Shown here: positions 8,350 to 16,990 of the stretch, in pieces
How positions within the stretch are numbered: position 1 is the stretch's first letter
Layout of the letters: each line of letters opens with the position of its first letter
Assembly (NCBI RefSeq): GCF_038806765.1
Contig: NZ_CP152389.1
Location: 5,270,001-5,334,000 of the forward strand
Direction of reading: 5' to 3'
Length of the DNA stretch: 64,000 nt
Source of the DNA: Mucilaginibacter sp. CSA2-8R
GTDB taxonomy: Bacteria > Bacteroidota > Bacteroidia > Sphingobacteriales > Sphingobacteriaceae
Notes under the pieces: model-generated
Told to the model about the DNA's origin: nothing
What the model saw: only the letters and a program-made list of their open reading frames with translations
Database searches by the model: none
Translations under genes and position numbers: made by a program

Positions 8350-9270
8350 ATGCAAGGCATCGTAACTAAATCAACCGGCAGCTGGTACCAGGTGCAAACA
8401 CTTGATGGGCAAAGGTACGATTGTCGCATTAAAGGCAAATTCCGTATCAAAGGCCTTACCACTACCAACCCTGTTGCTGTGGGCGATAAGGTTGATTTTG
8501 ATTTGGAGCCTGAGCAACAGCAAGGTGTAATTAATAAGCTTTACGAGCGTAAAAACTACATCATCCGTAAATCTATCAACCTGTCTAAACAGGCGCAGAT
8601 TATTGCGGCTAATCTGGACCAGGCTTTTCTGGTGGTTACGCTGGCATCACCCCGTACCTCGTTAGGTTTTATAGACCGCTTTTTAGTAACGGCCGAAGCT
8701 TATGATATACCCGCCAGCCTGATTTTTAACAAGCTGGATATGTTTAGCGATGAAGGCCTGGAAATTTTAGCGGAGTATAAGAGTATTTACCAAAATTTGG
8801 GCTACCCCTGCCACGAAGTATCTGCTTTAAAAGGCACGAACATTCCACATTTGATTACACTGCTAAAAGATAAGATTACGCTCTTCTCGGGCCACTCGGG
8901 CGTTGGTAAATCCAGCTTGATGAACGCCATACTGCCCGATTTGGATATACGTACGATGGAAGTATCTGAATGGAGCGATAAAGGGATGCACACCACTACC
9001 TTTGCCGAAATGTATGACCTGCCAGGCGGTGGTTCAATTATTGATACGCCAGGTATCCGTGAGCTGGGCGTTATTGATATCGAAAAGCAGGAGCTTAGCC
9101 ATTTTTTTCCGGAAATGCGCGACCGGATGCACAGTTGCCGCTTTCATAACTGCCGGCACATTAACGAGCCGGGATGCGCAGTATTGGATGCATTAGAAAA
9201 CGGCGAAATTGAACCATCACGGTACGAAAGCTACCTAAGCATATATAACGGAAATGACACCCGGTCGTAG
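8350..9270 (+). CDS. rsgA: Ribosome small subunit-dependent GTPase A
   Basis: Circularly permuted GTPase that helps late 30S subunit maturation. Motifs run in the permuted order: N-terminal OB-fold, G4 FNKLDM (about 121-126), G5 SALKG, then G1 GHSGVGKSS (about 181-189), the G2 threonines HTTTF and G3 DTPG. The C-terminal zinc site CRFHNCRHINEPGC completes the family pattern. The 306-residue length is normal. It is transcribed divergently from the thr operon and is followed 32 bases later by dtd. Confidence 0.96.
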   Translation: MQGIVTKSTGSWYQVQTLDGQRYDCRIKGKFRIKGLTTTNPVAVGDKVDFDLEPEQQQGVINKLYERKNYIIRKSINLSKQAQIIAANLDQAFLVVTLASPRTSLGFIDRFLVTAEAYDIPASLIFNKLDMFSDEGLEILAEYKSIYQNLGYPCHEVSALKGTNIPHLITLLKDKITLFSGHSGVGKSSLMNAILPDLDIRTMEVSEWSDKGMHTTTFAEMYDLPGGGSIIDTPGIRELGVIDIEKQELSHFFPEMRDRMHSCRFHNCRHINEPGCAVLDALENGEIEPSRYESYLSIYNGNDTRS

Positions 9271-9302
9271 TCATTACCTCACTTAAATTCAATAATTAAA
9301 TT

Positions 9303-9755
9303 ATGCGGGCAGTATTACAGCGTGTAACCAGCGCATCATGCACAGTTGACGGACAGATAACCGGGCAAATTGACACCGGTTTTTTGGTATTATTAGGAGT
9401 TGAGGATACCGACACTGCCGAAGATGCACAATGGCTGTCTCAGAAAATTGTGGGCATGCGGGTATTTAGTGATGAAAACGGTCTGATGAATAAAGGACTG
9501 GCCGACGTTGACGGCAATATACTGCTGATATCGCAGTTTACGCTGTTTGCTCAAACCAAAAAGGGTAACCGCCCATCGTTTATCCGAGCCGCAAGACCAG
9601 ATAAAGCCATACCACTTTACGAAAAGATGATTGAATTGCTGAATACACTCACCGGTAAAACTACAGCCACCGGGATTTTTGGTGCAGATATGAAAATAAG
9701 CCTGGTAAATGATGGGCCGGTCACTATTACCATGGATACCAAAAACCGCGAGTAA
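9303..9755 (+). CDS. dtd: D-aminoacyl-tRNA deacylase
   Basis: Removes D-amino acids (and glycine mischarged on tRNA-Ala) from tRNA. The 150 residues contain both active-site signatures: SQFTLFA at about 77-83 and GPVTITMDT at 138-146, with the cross-subunit Gly-cisPro (Gly138-Pro139). The N-terminal MRAVLQRVTSASCTVDG is typical. It lies 32 bases after rsgA on the same strand and probably shares its transcript. A long hairpin terminator follows. Confidence 0.96.
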   Translation: MRAVLQRVTSASCTVDGQITGQIDTGFLVLLGVEDTDTAEDAQWLSQKIVGMRVFSDENGLMNKGLADVDGNILLISQFTLFAQTKKGNRPSFIRAARPDKAIPLYEKMIELLNTLTGKTTATGIFGADMKISLVNDGPVTITMDTKNRE

Positions 9756-9785
9756 TTTATTGGCTTAATCGTATTCGCTTTATAT

Positions 9786-9829
9786 AAAACAACAAATGCA
9801 AGCTTTAACAGGCTTGCATTTGTTGTTTT
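9786..9829. terminator. Bidirectional terminator between dtd and the GapN-like gene
   Basis: Perfect 18-bp stem (AAAACAACAAATGCAAGC and its complement at 9812-9829) with an 8-base loop, placed between convergent genes. A/T ends on both sides allow use in either direction. Confidence 0.9.
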
Positions 9830-9846
9830 ATTGCTTTACTGAGCGT

Positions 9847-11469
9847 TTAGAAAATGTAATTCGTGCTCAGGAAATTGCTATCGTGATTGTTTACAATCTC
9901 GTTTAATAACTGCTTGTTGGCATCATTCATTTTAGTGGCTACCAGTGAACGGATAGAGAACGAGCGCAGGGCATCATGCACCGAAAGCGTACCTTCGGCA
10001 CTATCTTTACGGCCGGTAAACGGAAACACATCCGGACCACGCTGGCACTGTGCGTTAATGTTAACGCGGCTTACCAGGTTTACAAACGGGTCAATCAGGT
10101 TAGCTGTTTCCTGTGCATCCGTACTAAATATACTAACCTGCATACCATGCGGCGAGTCAATCTGGTATTGTATCGGTTCCTCAATATTTTGAAAAGGAAT
10201 AACCGGGATAACCGGACCGAACTGTTCCTCGCGGTACAACTTCATTTTTTCGTTAACCGGATAAACTACGGCAGGGAATACAAATGAAGCTAAATTTTCT
10301 CCGCCATTTTCGTTCACTACGTGTGCTCCATTGGCTGAGGCATCATCAATGCATTCTTTTAAGTAGGCTGGTTTTCCGGGCTCAGCTACCGGGGTAAGGC
10401 TTACACCTTTTGTCCACGGTAAGCCAAACTTCATTTTTGCTATGCCTTCACTCAATAACTTCAAAAACTCATCGGCTACATCTTTATGTACATGGATGAT
10501 TTTGATAGCTGTACAGCGCTGTCCGTTAAAAGACAATGAACCTAAAATACACTCACTAACGGCAACATTAAGATCGGCACTCTTGGTTACAATGGCGGCA
10601 TTTTTCGCATCTAAACTTAATACTGCACGTAGGCGGTTAATTTTTGGATGACGTTTTTTCAAATCATTAGCTACTTTGCTTGAGCCGATGAATGCCAGTA
10701 CGTTGATACGACCGGTAGCCATTAAGCCCGGCGTTACATTAGCCCCACGGCCGTAAACTGTATTAACCACACCTTTAGGAAACGATTCCTGGAAGGCACG
10801 TAATAATGGATAATGTACTAAAGTACCATGCTTTGGTGGTTTAAATAAAATGGTATTACCCATAATGATGGCCGGAATCAGGGTAGTAAAGGTTTCGTTC
10901 AGCGGGTAATTGAACGGGCCCATACATAACACCACGCCTATAGGCGAACGGCGGGTTTGCGCCACTACCCCTTCAGCAATTTCAAACCGGGATGACTGGC
11001 GGTCGGTATCTTTCAAGGCATCAATGGTTAAATTGATGTAGTCAACCGTACGGTCAAACTCCTTGGTAGAGTCGGCCAGCGACTTACCAATTTCCCACAT
11101 AATCAGTTTAATCACCAAATCGCGCTGCTCCACCATTTTGTACACAAACTTTTGCATGCACTTAATACGGTTGGCTACGCTCATGGTAGGCCACTCGCCG
11201 CGGCCGTTATTATAAGCTGTTTCGGCTGCCTCTAAGGCATCCATGGCTTCTTTTTCGGTACCCAGCGGATAACTGCCAATCAGCTTACGCTGCAAACCAT
11301 CAGGACCGGGTATACAAATAGGCGAATAAACCTCGCTTACTTCACCGTCCCAAGGTTTCATTTCGCCGTTAACCAAATACTCACGCTGATGCAGTTCCTC
11401 AATCCGGTACTCGGCCGGAATCTGGCTTTCATCAACAAATAAGCTGTTAAGCTCGTCTTTGAAACTCAT
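9847..11469 (-). CDS. Aldehyde dehydrogenase, NADP-dependent GAPDH (GapN)-like
   Basis: A 540-residue aldehyde dehydrogenase of the group usually annotated as non-phosphorylating, NADP-dependent glyceraldehyde-3-phosphate dehydrogenase. Seen: Asn187 in GPFNYPL, Lys210 in the cofactor region, and catalytic Cys319 in SFNGQRCTAIK. Odd: the segment aligned with the usual LELGGK general-base motif reads LSLDAK, so the conserved Glu is Ser285; such DAKN variants may be a subfamily trait. The gene lies 108 bases after the hexuronate transporter on the same strand. KDPG cleavage makes glyceraldehyde 3-phosphate, so a role in oxidising it is attractive, but substrate and cofactor are inferred. Confidence 0.8.
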   Translation of the reverse strand: MSFKDELNSLFVDESQIPAEYRIEELHQREYLVNGEMKPWDGEVSEVYSPICIPGPDGLQRKLIGSYPLGTEKEAMDALEAAETAYNNGRGEWPTMSVANRIKCMQKFVYKMVEQRDLVIKLIMWEIGKSLADSTKEFDRTVDYINLTIDALKDTDRQSSRFEIAEGVVAQTRRSPIGVVLCMGPFNYPLNETFTTLIPAIIMGNTILFKPPKHGTLVHYPLLRAFQESFPKGVVNTVYGRGANVTPGLMATGRINVLAFIGSSKVANDLKKRHPKINRLRAVLSLDAKNAAIVTKSADLNVAVSECILGSLSFNGQRCTAIKIIHVHKDVADEFLKLLSEGIAKMKFGLPWTKGVSLTPVAEPGKPAYLKECIDDASANGAHVVNENGGENLASFVFPAVVYPVNEKMKLYREEQFGPVIPVIPFQNIEEPIQYQIDSPHGMQVSIFSTDAQETANLIDPFVNLVSRVNINAQCQRGPDVFPFTGRKDSAEGTLSVHDALRSFSIRSLVATKMNDANKQLLNEIVNNHDSNFLSTNYIF

Positions 11470-11576
11470 GATAATTGTTTAATGTTAATATCTGTGTTCA
11501 GGTTGTTTGTATTGCAGTAAACATATGCCGTGCCAATTCAGAGATATATGTTCTTCAGGAAAAACGATGACATTAA

Positions 11577-12902
11577 TTACAGCTCAATCGGCTTCATTTT
11601 AGGTACCAGCGCTTTCATAACTACCCATGCAATTACGTAGGCTATGGCACAAATTACAAACATAATAGAGTAGCCCGTACTGATGTTACCTGAGGCCTTG
11701 TAATGGTCAAACAGCATACCACCGCCTTTACTCAGTAAAAACGAACCGATCCCCCCGGCCATACCGCCAATACCGGTAATAGTAGCAATGGCTTTTTTCG
11801 GAAACATATCGCCAACGGTAGTAAAAATATTGGCTGACCATGCCTGGTGAGCAGATGCACCGATAGCAATTAAAGCTACAGCCCACCAATAACTGTACTC
11901 GCTTAAGTAAGGGGTTAATAATACCACCAGCGGAAAAAGTGCAATAATAAACATAGCTTTCATACGACCGGTGTACGCATCATAGCCTCTGTTAATAAAA
12001 TAGGCCGGAAAGGCGCCGCCGCCGATAGAGCCGAACATGGTAATGGTATATAAAATAGCAATAGGCAAAGAAATAGAAGTACCGGTCATGTGGTATCTGG
12101 AATCAAAGTATGCCGGCAGCCAGAACAGGTAAAACCACCATACACCATCAGTCATGAACTTACCAAAGGCAAACGCCCAGGTTTGTTTGTACTTTAAGCA
12201 CTCACTATAAGTAAATTTTCTGCCCTCGTCTTCTTTTTCAACTTTGATAGGTTCGTGTTGCTGTATCTCATCACTATGAATGTACTTGTACTCAGCTTCA
12301 TTAACTTTTTGGTTTTTTGAAGGTATTTCGTACATCACCAACCAAAAAATAAGCCAGATAAAGCCCAGCGCACCTATACTGATAAAAGCCCACTGCCAGC
12401 CCCAGTTAACAGCAATCCATGGCACTACAATGGGTGCTAAAATAGCACCAACATTGGCCCCGGAGTTAAATACACCCGTTGCCAGCGCCCGGTCTTTTTT
12501 AGGAAAATACTCGGCCGTTGTTTTAATAGCCGCCGGAAAGTTACCCGATTCGCCCGCGGCCAGCACGGTACGCCCTAATGAGAAACCCAAAATACTGTTT
12601 GGCACTAAATGAGCAAAAGCATGTATGATAGCACCAACAGACCAAAGAATGATAGACCATGCATAACCAGTTTTTGTACCCAAATAATCAACTATGCGGC
12701 CGGCAAACAGCATTGAAAATGCATAAGCCAGCGAAAACACCCCTACAATAGTACCGTAATCACTGTCGGTCCAGTTAAATTCTTTAGATAGTAAAGGCTT
12801 TAACAAGCTCAGCACCTGGCGGTCGAGGTAATTAATAGTAGTGGCAAAAAACAGCAGGGCACAAATGGTCCAGCGGTAATTGCTCATTTTCAGGTTACTC
12901 AT
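11577..12902 (-). CDS. MFS transporter, hexuronate (ExuT-like)
   Basis: A 441-residue, 12-helix major facilitator of the anion:cation symporter group that includes ExuT and GudP. The N-terminus NYRWTICALLFFATTINYLDRQVLSLL is the family signature (the INYLDR motif after helix 1), and NSGANVGAILAP lies in helix 4-5. A cytoplasmic loop rich in charged residues (about 197-235) separates the halves. It is 18 bases downstream of the KDPG aldolase in the same operon as uxaC and kdgK, so glucuronate or galacturonate is the likely substrate, imported across the inner membrane with protons. Confidence 0.87.
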   Translation of the reverse strand: MSNLKMSNYRWTICALLFFATTINYLDRQVLSLLKPLLSKEFNWTDSDYGTIVGVFSLAYAFSMLFAGRIVDYLGTKTGYAWSIILWSVGAIIHAFAHLVPNSILGFSLGRTVLAAGESGNFPAAIKTTAEYFPKKDRALATGVFNSGANVGAILAPIVVPWIAVNWGWQWAFISIGALGFIWLIFWLVMYEIPSKNQKVNEAEYKYIHSDEIQQHEPIKVEKEDEGRKFTYSECLKYKQTWAFAFGKFMTDGVWWFYLFWLPAYFDSRYHMTGTSISLPIAILYTITMFGSIGGGAFPAYFINRGYDAYTGRMKAMFIIALFPLVVLLTPYLSEYSYWWAVALIAIGASAHQAWSANIFTTVGDMFPKKAIATITGIGGMAGGIGSFLLSKGGGMLFDHYKASGNISTGYSIMFVICAIAYVIAWVVMKALVPKMKPIEL

Positions 12903-12920
12903 AATGGTTATAGATAGTTA

Positions 12921-13580
12921 CTACCGGCTGGTTTTTACCAGCTCCAAGGCTTTTTGTGTATCGGTGAATAATTGGTCGTATTGCTTTTCTTCGAGTACTT
13001 TTTTGCTTATTAGTTTGCTGCCCATCCCTACGGCACATACGCCGGCTTTAAACCAGGTAGATATATTGCCTGCTTCTAACTCTACACCACCGGTAGGCAT
13101 AAACAATTGGTCGCGGAACAGTTCTTTAATGGCAGTTAAAAAGCCGGGGCCTAATATATTGGCCGGGAAAAGCTTAATCAGCGCGGCATCATTGCACTGC
13201 GCAGTATAAATTTCGGTAGGTGTCATACACCCAGGTATCCAAAGCATATTGCGGTCGTGCGCCATTTTTGCTACCTCGGGGTTAACAATGGGCGACACCA
13301 AGAAATCGGCACCGGCATTGATAAAAGCGTCAGCATCATTAACTGATTTAATGGTACCTATACCCAAGTGCAGGTCGGGCATTTCGTTTTGCTGCAGCTC
13401 TTTTAATTTTTTAAAATTTTCGAGCGCTGCGGCGCCGCGGTTGGTGTATTCAAATACACGCACACCGGCTTTATATAAAGTACGGGTTACCTCCACGCTG
13501 GTAGCTGCATCTTCGTAAAAAAACAAAGGCAGCATGCCCTGGGCAATAATGCTATCTAATACTTCCTGTTTCGTTTTCAT
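12921..13580 (-). CDS. 2-dehydro-3-deoxy-phosphogluconate (KDPG) aldolase
   Basis: Class I aldolase that splits KDPG into pyruvate and glyceraldehyde 3-phosphate. The Schiff-base lysine is Lys136 in LIKLFPAN and the catalytic Glu is Glu44 in VFEYTNRG; GIGTIKS and PIVNPEVAK are also conserved. At 219 residues it fits the Eda family, whose members can also act on 4-hydroxy-2-oxoglutarate. The neighbouring kinase gene stops exactly where this one begins (no gap), a sign of coupled expression. Confidence 0.93.
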   Translation of the reverse strand: MKTKQEVLDSIIAQGMLPLFFYEDAATSVEVTRTLYKAGVRVFEYTNRGAAALENFKKLKELQQNEMPDLHLGIGTIKSVNDADAFINAGADFLVSPIVNPEVAKMAHDRNMLWIPGCMTPTEIYTAQCNDAALIKLFPANILGPGFLTAIKELFRDQLFMPTGGVELEAGNISTWFKAGVCAVGMGSKLISKKVLEEKQYDQLFTDTQKALELVKTSR

Positions 13581-14621
13581 TTACTTAATTTCTTTTTCGA
13601 TTTCCTCAACGGTTTTGTTAGTGGCATCGCTGTTTACAAAAAGCTTAGTGAAAGCAGCCGCAGTAGCGAAATTTACGGTTTGCTGAGGATCCAAACCGTT
13701 GTAAAAGCCATAAATAAGGCCTGCCATATAGCAATCGCCGCTACCTACTTTATCAATAATGGTTGCGGCGGCATACTCGCCCGATAGGTAAGGTTTGCCA
13801 TCAGTATACAACACCGTATAGTACTGTACATCCGTATTGTTAGCATCAAACCTAAATGTATTAGCTACGGCTTTACACTTAGGGAATTGCTTAATGATAG
13901 CCTCTGAACTATTTTGAGCTTCTTTAACATACAGGCTTTTTTGGCCCGACTCGGTAACATCCGGACTTACCGACGTACCCAACATACGTTCGGCGGCCCA
14001 AACGTTGCCCATAATTAGGTCGCAATACTGCGCCAGTTCGGGCATTACCTCAACCGGCTCTTTACCATACTTCCATAATTTTGCACGGTAGTTTAAATCC
14101 ACCGAAATAGTAATGCCTTTTTTAGATGCGGCCTCTAATACTTCCTTGCAAACGTCGGCCGCGTTTTGACTGATGGCCGGACATATGGCACTGAAGTGAA
14201 ACCAGGTTACGCCATCCAGCACGGCATCCCAATCAACCTGTCCGGGCGTTAACTCGGCAAAGGCCGAATAAGCGCGGTCGTAAATCAGGGCATCATGTTT
14301 TAAGTCCTGCCCTTTGGTTAAAAAGTACAATCCAACACGGTTGCCGTGGTAAAAGATAGAAGACGTATCAATATCTTTATCTTCTAAAAAGCTCACAATT
14401 TGCGCCGACATGCCATTTTTAGGCAGAGCCGTAAAATAGCGCGAAGGCACATCCCATAAGGCTAATGCCGTAGCCACATTTAGCTCGGCACCACCTACAA
14501 AAACAGGCAAGCTGTTTTGCTGCAGCCAATCGCCCTGAGCATCTGGTGTGATGCGCAACAGCAATTCGCCAAAGTTTAAAACAGCTCCTGTTGTATAATC
14601 TTTACTGGTTAATTCGCTCAT
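13581..14621 (-). CDS. kdgK: 2-keto-3-deoxygluconate kinase (PfkB family sugar kinase)
   Basis: A 346-residue ribokinase-type kinase. The C-terminal PfkB signature DKVGSGDCYMAGLIYG (catalytic Asp in GSGD) and the N-terminal GGAELNVATALA sugar-site motif are clear; NYRAKLWK is common in KDG kinases. It should phosphorylate 2-keto-3-deoxygluconate to KDPG for the aldolase encoded directly after it. It follows uxaC by 13 bases. KDG is assigned from context; other ketoses cannot be excluded from sequence alone. Confidence 0.9.
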   Translation of the reverse strand: MSELTSKDYTTGAVLNFGELLLRITPDAQGDWLQQNSLPVFVGGAELNVATALALWDVPSRYFTALPKNGMSAQIVSFLEDKDIDTSSIFYHGNRVGLYFLTKGQDLKHDALIYDRAYSAFAELTPGQVDWDAVLDGVTWFHFSAICPAISQNAADVCKEVLEAASKKGITISVDLNYRAKLWKYGKEPVEVMPELAQYCDLIMGNVWAAERMLGTSVSPDVTESGQKSLYVKEAQNSSEAIIKQFPKCKAVANTFRFDANNTDVQYYTVLYTDGKPYLSGEYAAATIIDKVGSGDCYMAGLIYGFYNGLDPQQTVNFATAAAFTKLFVNSDATNKTVEEIEKEIK

Positions 14622-14634
14622 CTAAAATCGCTAA

Positions 14635-16032
14635 TTAAAACGGGAAGTAATTTTTAGCGTTATAATAACAAATGTCCTGGATAATTTTTCCGGTCCATGC
14701 TATATCGTTAGGTAATTCGCCGTTCTCAATATCTTCGGCAAACAAGTTACATACAATGCGGCGGAAATACTCATGACGCGGGAACGATAAGAAGCTACGC
14801 GAATCAGTAAGCATACCTATAAAGCGGCTGATTAAACCTAAGTTTGATAACGCATTCATCTGCCTGATCATGCCATCTTTTTGATCCAGGAACCACCAGC
14901 CCGAGCCAAATTGTACTTTACCAGCAACGGTACCATCGTTAAAGTTACCAATCATGGCAGCCATCATCTCGTTATCGGCCGGGTTAAGATTGTAGATGAT
15001 GGTTTTAGTCAGTTTATCTTCGGTATCTAACTTGTTCAGGAATTTTGACAGGTTAGCGGCCTGGCTAAAATCGCCGATAGAGTCGAAACCGGTATCAGGA
15101 CCCAACTTGGTTAACAAACGGGTATTGTTGTTACGTAACGCCCCCAGGTGAAATTGCTGAACCCATCCTTTTTCGTGATCCCAGATCGCGAACTGGATGA
15201 GTAAAGCCGATTTGATTTTTAAAATCTCGCCCGGAAGCAAAGCCTGGCCCGAACGGATTTTATCAAATATCGCTTTAACTTCTTCGTCTGTATAATTTTC
15301 AGCGTAGATATGCTCTAAACCATGGTCAGATACCTTACAACCATGGGCAGCGAAGAAATCATGACGGGTTTTTAATGCCGCCAGGTAGCTGTCATAATCA
15401 CTGATGCTCACATTGGCAACCTCTTCCAGCTTATTAATGTAAGCGTTAAGCGCCTGCGTATCATCGGCGTTCATGGCTTTGTCCGGACGGAAAGTAGGTA
15501 ATATCTTAGCTACATCGCTGCCCGCCATTTGCTGATGAAACTCCAGATTATCCAGCGGGTCATCGGTAGTACAAATGGTTTCTACCTTCATTTTTTTGAT
15601 TAAGCTTTGCACCGCAAATTCTGGTGTTTGCAGTTTGGCTGAGCAATCATCATATATTTTCGTAGCGGTATCAGGCGACAAAATTTCGTCGGTATCAAAA
15701 TAACGCTGCAACTCTAAATGTGTCCAGTGGTACAATGGGTTGCGCAGGGTGTATGGAACCGTAGCTGCCCACTTTTCAAACTTCTCGGCATCACTTTTGG
15801 TCCCTGTAATATAGCTTTCGTCTACCCCATTGGTACGCAACGCACGCCATTTATAGTGGTCGCCGTATAACCAGGCATGAGTTAAATTTTTAAAATTGAG
15901 GTTTGCTGCAATTTCGTTGGGCGGGAGGTGACAGTGATAGTCTATGATTGGCAGCCCTTTAGCATACTCGTGGTACAAGCGCTGCGCGGTTTCGGTTTGC
16001 AGCAAAAAATTCTCATCTAAAAACTTTTTCAT
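14635..16032 (-). CDS. uxaC: Glucuronate isomerase
   Basis: Amidohydrolase-fold isomerase that converts glucuronate to fructuronate and galacturonate to tagaturonate. The 465-residue length is normal. The metal-binding HCHLPP near residues 33-38 (DYHCHLPPNEIA) and the N-terminal FLLQTETAQRLYHEYA are typical. The C-terminal DSRSFLSFPRHEYFRRIVCNL block is highly conserved in UxaC. First gene of the minus-strand uronate operon; a 25-bp inverted repeat lies about 170 bases upstream. The next enzymes (UxaB/UxuB, UxaA/UxuA) are not in this window. Confidence 0.96.
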   Translation of the reverse strand: MKKFLDENFLLQTETAQRLYHEYAKGLPIIDYHCHLPPNEIAANLNFKNLTHAWLYGDHYKWRALRTNGVDESYITGTKSDAEKFEKWAATVPYTLRNPLYHWTHLELQRYFDTDEILSPDTATKIYDDCSAKLQTPEFAVQSLIKKMKVETICTTDDPLDNLEFHQQMAGSDVAKILPTFRPDKAMNADDTQALNAYINKLEEVANVSISDYDSYLAALKTRHDFFAAHGCKVSDHGLEHIYAENYTDEEVKAIFDKIRSGQALLPGEILKIKSALLIQFAIWDHEKGWVQQFHLGALRNNNTRLLTKLGPDTGFDSIGDFSQAANLSKFLNKLDTEDKLTKTIIYNLNPADNEMMAAMIGNFNDGTVAGKVQFGSGWWFLDQKDGMIRQMNALSNLGLISRFIGMLTDSRSFLSFPRHEYFRRIVCNLFAEDIENGELPNDIAWTGKIIQDICYYNAKNYFPF

Positions 16033-16199
16033 AACAAATGTGGTACAGGCAACTTATAGCGGTTGCTTTAACGTTAGTGGCTGATTTGAACAGCTGGGTT
16101 TATATTTTTTTAATAATATGCTTTGCCGGATGCCTTATTGGCAACCATAGGTAAAACACAAACTAAATAATAATTATTGAGTATCTGAAAGATTTTACC

Positions 16200-16243
16200 T
16201 TTAAACGTTAGCAATACGTTTAAAAAGTTACGCAATCGTTTGC
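16200..16243. promoter_or_regulatory. Candidate operator for the uronate operon
   Basis: An interrupted perfect inverted repeat TTTAAACGT-N7-ACGTTTAAA spans 16200-16224. Next to it, GCAATCGTTTGC (16232-16243) is a near-palindrome with a central CG, and GCAATaCGTTT / GCAATCGTTT form a direct repeat. A further TAACGTTA palindrome lies at 16069-16076, close to uxaC. Central-CG palindromes of this kind are typical of LacI-family operators. No regulator gene is adjacent, so the protein is unknown. The DUF4112 gene starts on the far side and is read away from here, ending at 16328. Confidence 0.5.
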
Positions 16244-16327
16244 TCTGGGTTGCAGGGCCATAATACGTGTAAAAAGTACACTGAAGCGTGTTTTTGGGAA
16301 GTGAGCTGCAGAGCAGCTATGGGTTAA

Positions 16328-16819
16328 TCAGCCCTTAATCAAATGGTAAAGTAAACTTAACAATTTCACAGCCAGGAAGAGTACTAACCCCATAAATACC
16401 ACCAGGAATATGAATATCATAATTAGTGTTCCGGTCCCGCGGCCCTGGTGTTTGCCTTCTTCGTAATGCTCTTTAAGCAGCTTAATGTTTCGGGTATTGG
16501 ATTTATAGTAAAAATCAAAAAGCTGCCCAATGAGTGGGATTGAACCTATCAAGCCATCAATCATTAAATTAAGCATCATTAAAATAAGCACCTTACGGCT
16601 TACCCCATGTTTAGCCATAGTAAGCACCAAAGCAGCGCCCACCATAAAACCTGCTGCATCACCGGCCACCGGCAATAAATTGATGATTGGATCGAGGCCA
16701 AATTTAAATTTAGTGCCCGGTATCCTAAACTGCTCATCAAATAAATAAGCAATCCGCTCCACCCATTTAAGGCGGCCGGTAAGATTTACAGTCGGTTTAT
16801 TATTTGAAAGATTAGCCAC
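16328..16819 (-). CDS. DUF4112 membrane protein
   Basis: A 163-residue protein with the DUF4112 pattern: WVERIAYLFDEQFRIPGTKFKFGLDPIINLLPVAGD (about residues 19-54). Hydrophobic segments lie at about 45-70, 75-100 and 130-160, so it is probably an inner-membrane protein. The function of the family is unknown. It is expressed alone, between the uronate operon upstream region and the divergent MscS gene. Confidence 0.82.
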   Translation of the reverse strand: MANLSNNKPTVNLTGRLKWVERIAYLFDEQFRIPGTKFKFGLDPIINLLPVAGDAAGFMVGAALVLTMAKHGVSRKVLILMMLNLMIDGLIGSIPLIGQLFDFYYKSNTRNIKLLKEHYEEGKHQGRGTGTLIMIFIFLVVFMGLVLFLAVKLLSLLYHLIKG

Positions 16820-16990
16820 AATAAATCAACAACCTATTTTAAAGGTAATGGTTTGAATAGTACACGTAAGTTATGGCCTTGCTGGCCGGGCCGGCAACCA
16901 TCAATCATGTAGTCCAAAAAACTCTTTCGGTAACCGCTTGTATACAAAACTGGCATTATTTGCCTTTTTTGTTAATAATACTTCTGTACT

